NCBI GenBank assembly: GCA_043810515.1 | Contig: JBDRNZ010000027.1 | Coordinates: 1 to 64,000, forward strand | Length of the DNA: 64,000 bases | Direction: 5' to 3' | DNA from: WJKQ01 sp043810515 | Lineage (GTDB): Bacteria > Patescibacteriota > Gracilibacteria > UBA1369 > LOWO2-01-FULL-3 | Shown here: one piece after another, positions 58,334 to 64,000 of the stretch | Numbering within the stretch: position 1 is the stretch's first letter | How the letters are laid out: every line of letters begins with the position of its first letter | Notes under the pieces: model-generated | The model's input: only the letters and a program-made list of their open reading frames with translations | Told to the model about the DNA's origin: nothing | Database searches by the model: none | Made by a program: the position numbers and the translations under genes

Positions 58334-59257
58334 ATGACGCAGGAAGCATATTTTTCACAAGCGGAAAAAAACATTGCGAGCCTCACCTCGGAAGGAAAAT
58401 ACAGAGAAGCCTATAATCTTTGTGTTAATTACATTGCGAAATTTCCGAAAGAGAAAAGATTTGCAAACCTCAAAGACAAAATCGAGGATGAGGTAAAAAT
58501 CCAGAACAACAAAGTTGTAAAAGAAAAAATAGCCGAAGCCAAGAACCTTTTAAAGGATAAAAAAATCAGAGAAGCTCTTAAACTGCTGGAACCGCTTTTA
58601 GCCATCGCGCCCAACAACGAAACGCTCAAGCGAATGATAATAAAGATACAAAATGAATATAAATCATCGGAAGAAAAAGAGAGGAGAAATTACGAAACAC
58701 AGCAGACAGAAAGACTCACAAAAATATTAAACCAGGACGAAAACAGGCTTATAGATGAATTGTTTCTTCTCGAAAGAAATAGTCCGGGAAATAGAGAGGT
58801 TCTGCGAATTACCGGAATGTTTAGAGACAAACTGATTGATAAAAAAATCAAAAGTATGTCCGACCTGATATATTCGGACAAGTATGAAGCGATTTACAAT
58901 TTCATTTCACAGCTCAAAAAAATAGACGACAAAAATCCGCACGTTCTGGCACTGGAAAAACTTGTTAAAACAAGACAACATGGAAACCAGCTTGCGGAAA
59001 AAAATGAATTTATTTATGACGCTGAAACACACCTGATGACATTAATGCGTCTCAAGAAATACGACAAAGCCATTAAAGTCGCCTCCGAAATAATGGATCT
59101 GGATCCGTCAAATAAGCGCATAGCAAAAATTCTCAAACACGCGCAAAAAAAATACTTCAAACAAACAAAAAACGCTTCAATTGATTCAATCCTCTCAAAT
59201 CTTGATCAACTCAAAAAAAACTACGCCGCTGACAAAAACAAATTTATAAGGATTTAG
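58334..59257 (+). CDS. TPR-like helical repeat protein (307 aa)
   Basis: All-helical, with TPR-type spacing of small and aromatic residues in 'GKYREAYNLCVNYIAKFPKE', 'KIREALKLLEPLLAIAPNNE' and 'LKKYDKAIKVASEIMDLDPS'. No signal peptide or membrane segment. TPR proteins serve as protein-protein scaffolds; partner unknown. It has a strong extended -10 promoter and an A/C-rich leader, like the surface and secretion genes of this window. It overlaps the convergent sigma4/HARE gene by 14 bp. Confidence 0.7.
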   Translation: MTQEAYFSQAEKNIASLTSEGKYREAYNLCVNYIAKFPKEKRFANLKDKIEDEVKIQNNKVVKEKIAEAKNLLKDKKIREALKLLEPLLAIAPNNETLKRMIIKIQNEYKSSEEKERRNYETQQTERLTKILNQDENRLIDELFLLERNSPGNREVLRITGMFRDKLIDKKIKSMSDLIYSDKYEAIYNFISQLKKIDDKNPHVLALEKLVKTRQHGNQLAEKNEFIYDAETHLMTLMRLKKYDKAIKVASEIMDLDPSNKRIAKILKHAQKKYFKQTKNASIDSILSNLDQLKKNYAADKNKFIRI

Positions 59258-60323
59258 TTTTTTTAAGACGGTACATTTTTCGGCCGACACGTTCAAAGAG
59301 TCCGCTGTTTTTCAGGACAAGCACGACAGTGATTTTCTTAACCTGACGCTGTTTCAAAACGGCGTCAACGATCTCATCCTGCGAAAGCTCTTTCTTTTGC
59401 TTTAGTATTTTTCCAATCACATTTTCAACGGTGCCTTTTTCGTATCCCCATTCGCTTAACGCGTAAATACCGCGTCCGATAAGAACAAATTGATCATGAC
59501 GAATCAATTCATTGTGAACAGCCTGAAGGTTAACCTGACGGTTGTCGAAATTTGCATTTGTAATTCTCTCAGAGATATCGACAAAATGCATAGACGTCTT
59601 TTCCTGCCGCAAAATATATAAAATTTTATCTCTCAATGTTCTCGGATAAAGATGCCTCCATTCAACAAGTCCAACCAGATCATCTTCAAGAAGAGCAACG
59701 CGCTTATCTATCGAAATAAGAGACTTCATACCTTCGACATCAAAATTCACCTCATCCATAAGTCCCTTTAAATCACGATGAAGTTTGTCAAGTTTTTTCG
59801 CGTCTCCATATTTATTAAGCTGATTTACAAGATGATTCGATGCGTATTTCAATGAAAAATCGGATATGCCGGATTCGCGGATGTAAGGACAAAAATTAAC
59901 GGTATTGCCAACACATTTAACCTGGTCGTTTAGAACAAGAGAAAGATGAATTCCACCATTATCCAGATCCAGGTTTGGCGGCATAATTTTCTTTAATTCG
60001 TCAAACAAAGACGTTTCCGATATAAGTCCTCCGTGATTCCTCAAAATGCCTAGTGAAAAATCATGAAGATGTTTTAACGAGGTATTAAAAACATTTCTCC
60101 TCATTTTATAAAGAGCGTTTTTCTCAATTTGCCGCACACGTTCGCGGGTAACGGAAAGTTCTTTTCCGATCTCATCAAGCGTATGTTTTTTCATACCGCT
60201 GATACTGAATCTTTTTGTAACGACCAGTTTTTCTTTATCGGAAAGAAGTAAAAGAAGATTATCAACAAGCGAGGAAATATCTGATACAGTCTGTGTCAAA
60301 GGGGCAATTGAGGAATTGTCCAT
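59244..60323 (-). CDS. Sigma-70 region 4 / HARE-HTH regulator, copy 2
   Basis: Same plan as 51388-52452: residues about 22-95 match sigma region 4 ('LSDKEKLVVTKRFSISG', 'HTLDEIGKELSVTRERVRQI'), with no region 2. The C-terminal part repeats the HARE-like block ('TSMHFVDISERITNANFDNR', 'AVHNELIRHDQFVLIGRGIY') and ends in 'ELSQDEIVDAVLKQRQVKKI'. The N-terminal region and the C-terminal 130 residues are the conserved parts; the middle diverges. A 9-bp inverted repeat lies at its promoter. Two copies suggest separate control roles. Confidence 0.85.
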   Translation of the reverse strand: MDNSSIAPLTQTVSDISSLVDNLLLLLSDKEKLVVTKRFSISGMKKHTLDEIGKELSVTRERVRQIEKNALYKMRRNVFNTSLKHLHDFSLGILRNHGGLISETSLFDELKKIMPPNLDLDNGGIHLSLVLNDQVKCVGNTVNFCPYIRESGISDFSLKYASNHLVNQLNKYGDAKKLDKLHRDLKGLMDEVNFDVEGMKSLISIDKRVALLEDDLVGLVEWRHLYPRTLRDKILYILRQEKTSMHFVDISERITNANFDNRQVNLQAVHNELIRHDQFVLIGRGIYALSEWGYEKGTVENVIGKILKQKKELSQDEIVDAVLKQRQVKKITVVLVLKNSGLFERVGRKMYRLKKTKSL

Positions 60324-60378
60324 GTGGAATGAGGTTATTTTTTGAATTTATTTTGACGTGATTATAAAAGCATTTTGT

Positions 60379-60404
60379 CACAAGATCAAAGAAAAGATCT
60401 TGTG
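60379..60404. promoter_or_regulatory. 9-bp perfect inverted repeat between two regulator genes
   Basis: CACAAGATC and GATCTTGTG around an 8-base loop, extended outward by CATTTTG/CAAAATG arms at 60371-60377 and 60413-60419. It sits near the -35 region of the second sigma4/HARE gene (TTGATC, 17 bases, TATAAT on the minus strand) and just after the OmpR-type gene's stop at 60436. It could be an operator, a terminator, or both. Confidence 0.5.
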
Positions 60405-60435
60405 AGACTTGTCAAAATGATTTCTTGTTTAATAA

Positions 60436-60747
60436 CTAAGGTTCAAAAATATAACCAACGCAATGAACTGTCCTGATAAAATCCCCGCAGTTGAAAAATT
60501 TTAGTTTTTGGCGAAGAGTACTTACATGCACATCCACCGTATTTGTTGGACAGCAGATGTTTTGATCCCAGACGTCTTCCAAAATCTGAGTGCGGCTCAC
60601 GACTCTCCCGGCATTTTTTATAAAATATTCCATCAGACAAAATTCTTTATTTCTTAGGAAAATATTTCTCTGTCCCACGTAAAATTTACGGGACACGGAA
60701 TTTATTTTCATACCGCCGATTTTAAGAACATCATTTTTTACAGGCAT
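60436..60747 (-). CDS. Stand-alone OmpR/PhoB-type winged-helix DNA-binding protein
   Basis: The 103 residues are the C-terminal trans_reg domain of response regulators: 'LRNKEFCLMEYFIKNAGRVV', 'SRTQILEDVWDQN', 'NTVDVHVSTLRQKL' and the wing 'FIRTVHCVGYIFEP'. No receiver domain precedes it, so it lacks the usual phosphorylation switch. The ATG at 60747 is chosen because upstream codons give a Phe-rich run out of character with the family. A TATAAT and T-rich sequence lie upstream. It is divergent from the DUF3467-like gene and may regulate that one. Confidence 0.8.
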   Translation of the reverse strand: MPVKNDVLKIGGMKINSVSRKFYVGQRNIFLRNKEFCLMEYFIKNAGRVVSRTQILEDVWDQNICCPTNTVDVHVSTLRQKLKFFNCGDFIRTVHCVGYIFEP

Positions 60748-60810
60748 AAAAGAAAAATAAAAAACACCAGAATTATAAAAATAAAAATCCAAAAAATCGA
60801 AAAAAACCAC

Positions 60811-60830
60811 GCCGGTTTTTATAAAACGGC
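60811..60830. promoter_or_regulatory. Short inverted repeat in the divergent spacer
   Basis: GCC(G)GTTTT and AAAACGGC arms around TAT, between the OmpR-type gene and the DUF3467-like gene. A possible operator for the DNA-binding protein. Confidence 0.35.
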
Positions 60831-60865
60831 TTAAAAGAGAGAAAAATATAAATAAAAAACTGTTG

Positions 60866-60894
60866 TTGAAAATTAAACGACAGCTTTGTACACT
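60866..60894 (+). promoter_or_regulatory. Promoter of the DUF3467-like gene
   Basis: TTGAAA, 17 bases, TACACT, about 27 bases before the ATG at 60922. Confidence 0.5.
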
Positions 60895-60921
60895 GTGAAC
60901 ATACAATTTAATAATAAATTT

Positions 60922-61176
60922 ATGGCTGAAGAAAAAAAACAATACAAGGTAAAAATCACAGAGGAACAGGAATCCGGAGTTTACGCTAACGCAGTGTCCG
61001 TGCATTTCAACGCCAACGAATGCATACTTGACATGGCTTACGTTCTCCCGAACACACCGGAGCCTCTACTTAAAGTAGTAAGCCGGATAAACATGAGCCA
61101 CAAGACAGCGGAATCTTTTCTGAAAGTTCTGTCAAACGCACTTCTCGACTGGAAAAATAAAAATTCTAAAAAATAA
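60922..61176 (+). CDS. DUF3467-like small protein (84 aa)
   Basis: A small acidic protein matching the DUF3467 pattern: 'ESGVYANAVSVHFNANECIL' with the conserved Tyr-Ala-Asn, a 'LDMAYVLPN' segment, 'KVVSRINMSHKTAESFLKVL' and a final helix. Its function is not established in any organism I know of. The ATG at 60922 is chosen over an upstream one at 60886, which would fall on the promoter. It precedes glycyl-tRNA synthetase by two bases and is probably co-transcribed. Confidence 0.75.
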   Translation: MAEEKKQYKVKITEEQESGVYANAVSVHFNANECILDMAYVLPNTPEPLLKVVSRINMSHKTAESFLKVLSNALLDWKNKNSKK

Positions 61177-61178
61177 TC

Positions 61179-62561
61179 ATGGCTGACCTGATGGAAAAAG
61201 TAGTATCTCTCTGCAAACGTAGAGGAATCATATATCCGGGTTCCGAAATTTACGGCGGACTTGCGAATACATGGGATTACGGGCCTTACGGCTGCGAATT
61301 AAAGCAGAATATTAAAAATTACTGGTGGAAAACGTTTGTTCAGGAACGGCCTGACATGATAGGAGTCGATTCTGCGATTTTGATGAATCCGAAAGTCTGG
61401 GAGGCTTCCGGCCACATCGCGTCTTTTTCAGATCCGCTGATGGATTGCAAATCCTGCCACGAACGTGTCAGAGGCGACAAACTTATAGAGGAAGCTTTGG
61501 GAATTGAGGCTGCCGTCGGAAAATCGCTTGAGGAAATCGGAAAAATCATAAAAGACAATAAAATCCCGTGCCCGAAATGCGGCAAAACAGATTTTACACA
61601 GGCTAGATCTTTCAATCTCATGTTCAAAACACATCAGGGCGTCATTGAGGAAACAGCATCGGCGGTTTACCTTCGCCCTGAAACAGCCCAGGGAATTTTC
61701 GTAAATTTCAAAAATATTCTCCAGACAACGAGACAAAAAATTCCTTTCGGCATAGCCCAGATGGGAAAATCATTCAGAAACGAAATAACGCCGGGAAATT
61801 TCACATATCGCACAAGAGAATTCGAGCAGATGGAAATAGAATATTTTCTTCAGCCCAATGACAAAAAAGCTATAAAAGCCTCGTTTGATGAATGGAAAGA
61901 AGTCTGCAAAAAATGGTTTCTGGGCCTGGGAATAAAAAAAGATAATCTTCGCTTCAGAGAGCACACAAAAGACGAGCTGTCGCATTATTCCAGCATGACT
62001 TTTGATATTGAATACAAATTCCCATTCGGCTGGGGCGAATTGGCCGGACTCGCATACCGTGGCGACTTTGACCTGAAACAGCACGAAAAATTTTCAGGAA
62101 AAGATCTAAAATACATAGATCCTATGACCAACGAAAAATACCTTCCTCATGTTATCGAACCTTCTTTTGGAACGGAAAGAAGTATGCTGACTGTCCTGCT
62201 TGATGCCTATGACGAGGACAAAATTGACGGAGAGGAAAGAACAGTTATGAGATTCAGCCCGAAGCTCGCACCGGTTAAAGTAGCAATATTTCCGTTAATG
62301 AAAAAAGACAAGCTTGTACCTATGGCGCAAAAGATATTTGACGACCTGAAATCGGATTTTATGGTCGAATATGACGAATCCGGCGCTATAGGAAAACGCT
62401 ACAGAAGACAGGATGAAATTGGCACACCTTACTGCATCACAGTCGATTTTGACTCTCTGGACGATCAAAAAGTGACATTCCGCGACCGCGACACCACCAA
62501 ACAACAGCGCGTTGATATATCCACCCTCCCAAGCCTTGTTAAAGAAGCCGTTTTCTGCTAA
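61179..62561 (+). CDS. glyQS: Glycyl-tRNA synthetase, alpha2 type
   Basis: Class II synthetase charging tRNA-Gly, of the single-chain dimeric kind. Motif 1 region 'IYGGLANTWDYGPYGCELKQ', motif 2 'MGKSFRNEITPGNFTYRTRE', motif 3 'EPSFGTERSMLTVLLDAYDE', and a C-terminal anticodon-binding domain. A zinc-type Cys set is seen ('CKSCHERV', 'CPKCGKTDF'). Length 460 is normal for this form. The next promoter overlaps its stop codon. Confidence 0.96.
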   Translation: MADLMEKVVSLCKRRGIIYPGSEIYGGLANTWDYGPYGCELKQNIKNYWWKTFVQERPDMIGVDSAILMNPKVWEASGHIASFSDPLMDCKSCHERVRGDKLIEEALGIEAAVGKSLEEIGKIIKDNKIPCPKCGKTDFTQARSFNLMFKTHQGVIEETASAVYLRPETAQGIFVNFKNILQTTRQKIPFGIAQMGKSFRNEITPGNFTYRTREFEQMEIEYFLQPNDKKAIKASFDEWKEVCKKWFLGLGIKKDNLRFREHTKDELSHYSSMTFDIEYKFPFGWGELAGLAYRGDFDLKQHEKFSGKDLKYIDPMTNEKYLPHVIEPSFGTERSMLTVLLDAYDEDKIDGEERTVMRFSPKLAPVKVAIFPLMKKDKLVPMAQKIFDDLKSDFMVEYDESGAIGKRYRRQDEIGTPYCITVDFDSLDDQKVTFRDRDTTKQQRVDISTLPSLVKEAVFC

Positions 62562-62564
62562 AAT
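62556..62564 (+). promoter_or_regulatory. Extended -10 promoter of ATPase copy 2
   Basis: TGCTAAAAT, overlapping the glyQS stop codon. The leader to the ATG at 62596 contains AAACACAAAAACAAAAAAG, A/C-rich and without a Shine-Dalgarno sequence. Confidence 0.6.
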
Positions 62565-62595
62565 ATAGAGAAAACTAAACACAAAAACAAAAAAG

Positions 62596-64000
62596 ATGAG
62601 CGCGTTTCCTTTGAACTTGTGGGAGTACATAAAAGCAAAGCCGGTTACATTGCTTATCCTCATAGTGGGATCGGTAATCGCCGTCCTGCTTTTACTGAAA
62701 ATAGTCAGAAGTATTTATCATTACTCCCAGTCCAAAAAACTAATCTTCTTCAGAATAACACTTCCGCGTGAAGATTCCCCGAAAGATAAGGAAAAAGAGG
62801 TTGAAAAGGATTTTAGGGAAAAAATCGCGATAATGTCGCAGTTCTTCAGAAGTATCGGGGAAACAAGAGAGCTCAATCTTTGGAACGTCATCAGAACAAG
62901 GCTGTTCAAAAACAATATTTTTAGTTTTGAACTTGTCGCCCATCAAAAGGCCGTGGATTTCTATGTTGCATTCCCACCGTATTATCGCGAGATAGTGGAA
63001 AAACAGATCACTTCATACTATCCGGACGCGGACATTCAGCCGATAGAGAGATACGAGCACAGGCCTCCCGGAAACAAAATGAAAGGATATTACGCGTACG
63101 AACAAAAACTGAATTGGTTTCCGATAAAAACTTTTAAAGTTATCGAAAACGACCCGCTTAACAATCTCACAAACGTCTTCTCAAAACTCGCCGAGGAGGA
63201 AACGGCCGTTATTCAGATTGTCATAAGACCCCGCAGCGACAGATGGACAAAGAAAGCCACAGCCTATGGTGAGGCATATTTCAAGGGCAAACAAAAAGGC
63301 GGAATTAAAATTCCGATACTCGGTCCGATTTTGAATGTTTTTAAGGGAATATTTCTCGGTTACGAAAAAATGGAAACTCAGGCACAGGACTCCGGTGGAG
63401 GATACGTGCGAATGCTTCAGTCAAAAGAGGAGGTTGCGAAAAGAATGGGTGAAAAAGCATCACAGGCCGGTTTTGACACAGTAATAAGGCTTCTTTCAAC
63501 AGCAAAAACGGAAACGCGCGCCGAAGAATTAAGCAATAACATAGTTATCAGTTTAAGTCTTTTTAAGGACGCGGGATCAAACTGGTTCCAGACGAGAAGA
63601 CTCTTCCTGATAGATTCGATCAACGACAAATGGTTCAACTTCAATTTCCGCCATCGTCTTCTTGATACAAGGATTTTATTTCTCGGCGAAAAAAAATCGA
63701 TACTGGCTGAAGACGAACTTTCGAGCCTTTACCATTTCCCAAACAGTAGAATCAATTACACACCTGTAATCAGATGGCTGGACTACAAAGTTTTATCGGC
63801 CCCGATAAATCTGCCGGAAGATGGAATACTGATCGGTCACAATATTTACAGAGGAACCAAAAGAGAAGTCCGGTTCAAAAGAGCCGACAGATCAAGGCAT
63901 CACTACATCATAGGTAAATCCGGATCAGGTAAATCCGCGCTTTTGTCGTTTATGGCAAGGCAGGACATACAAAACGGCGAAGGCGTCTGTATCATAGATC
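62596..64000 (+). CDS. VirD4/TraD-like type IV secretion-type ATPase, copy 2, cut by the right edge
   Basis: The frame is open from the ATG at 62596 to the last base (about 468 residues visible). An N-terminal membrane helix (residues about 16-38) is followed by a region that matches copy 1 (43055-45532) along its length: 'NWFPIKTFKVIENDPLNNLT', 'DGILIGHNIYRGTKREVRFK', and Walker A 'IIGKSGSGKSALLSFMARQD' with 'GEGVCIID' at the edge. The rest of the ATPase domain lies outside the window. Two diverged copies suggest two subunits of one machine or two related systems. Confidence 0.85.
   Translation, partial: MSAFPLNLWEYIKAKPVTLLILIVGSVIAVLLLLKIVRSIYHYSQSKKLIFFRITLPREDSPKDKEKEVEKDFREKIAIMSQFFRSIGETRELNLWNVIRTRLFKNNIFSFELVAHQKAVDFYVAFPPYYREIVEKQITSYYPDADIQPIERYEHRPPGNKMKGYYAYEQKLNWFPIKTFKVIENDPLNNLTNVFSKLAEEETAVIQIVIRPRSDRWTKKATAYGEAYFKGKQKGGIKIPILGPILNVFKGIFLGYEKMETQAQDSGGGYVRMLQSKEEVAKRMGEKASQAGFDTVIRLLSTAKTETRAEELSNNIVISLSLFKDAGSNWFQTRRLFLIDSINDKWFNFNFRHRLLDTRILFLGEKKSILAEDELSSLYHFPNSRINYTPVIRWLDYKVLSAPINLPEDGILIGHNIYRGTKREVRFKRADRSRHHYIIGKSGSGKSALLSFMARQDIQNGEGVCIID

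Noticed and set aside
60748..61005. An 86-residue Phe-rich N-terminal extension of the OmpR-type protein
   Set aside because: It is read from T-rich promoter sequence overlapping the divergent gene's promoter and does not resemble a receiver domain.
1..64000. Recoded TGA (as in Gracilibacteria or Absconditabacteria)
   Set aside because: Several complete genes end at TGA at the expected family length, for example rnhB and the CARDB gene, so the standard code applies.

Overview
The window looks like chromosome from a small-genome bacterium of the Candidate Phyla Radiation (Patescibacteria); a Peregrinibacteria-like lineage would fit, but that is inference. Reasons: standard code with TGA used as a stop, tightly packed genes that often overlap at their ends, almost no Shine-Dalgarno sequences, two paralogous long VirD4/TraD-like ATPases, two paralogous sigma-region-4/HARE regulators, lone large helical proteins of unknown function, and S-layer-type surface proteins. 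No rRNA genes and no CRISPR array were seen. Two tRNA genes are present (Arg-TCT and Leu-TAG).

Layout. 1-5308 (minus): an operon of three unrecognised proteins, one with 90-bp coding repeats, running off the left edge. 5430-9896 (plus): trigger factor, a small membrane protein, an HTH regulator behind a perfect palindrome, L19, RNase HII and a CsaB-like pyruvyl transferase. 9850-17706 (minus): a long run infB - ketoisomerase - rmlB - proS - rmlD - rmlA - sugar kinase, mixing translation and dTDP-sugar genes. 17801-20585 (plus): rmuC, a CARDB protein, a GDPD phosphodiesterase. 20582-30338 (minus): UvrD helicase-nuclease, ribosomal protein S1, ClpC (with a perfect CIRCE operator over a consensus promoter), a lipoprotein, RuvB and a PH-domain protein; then a CPBP protease (plus).

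31141-38831: tRNA-Arg and an integrated element. The serine recombinase gene reads into the antisense of the tRNA, a GTACCA core marks both ends, and an inverted copy of what would be the circle junction (attP) lies inside. Between inverted repeats of about 350 bp with three GC-rich hairpins sits an AT-rich cargo: a uridine-kinase-like protein, a Bacteroidetes-type PurM, a short HisG-like enzyme, an unknown protein, an SDR, a HAD phosphatase and a NUDT15-like Nudix hydrolase. This is the most novel part of the window and looks like a transferred nucleotide-chemistry pathway.

38838-64000: an M23 peptidase with SLH domains, tsaE, an HD protein, a 3D/peptidoglycan-binding protein, a secretion-type ATPase, aspS, dnaE, a HIT protein, the first sigma4/HARE protein, tRNA-Leu, nadC-nadA, valS, a TPR-like protein, the second sigma4/HARE protein, a receiver-less OmpR-type DNA-binding protein, a DUF3467-like protein, glycyl-tRNA synthetase and the second ATPase, cut by the right edge.

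How they fit: CsaB, the SLH protein and the dTDP-sugar enzymes together imply a pyruvylated cell-wall polymer carrying an S-layer. Several membrane or surface genes share one promoter form (TGnTAnAAT) followed by an A/C-rich leader without a ribosome-binding site.
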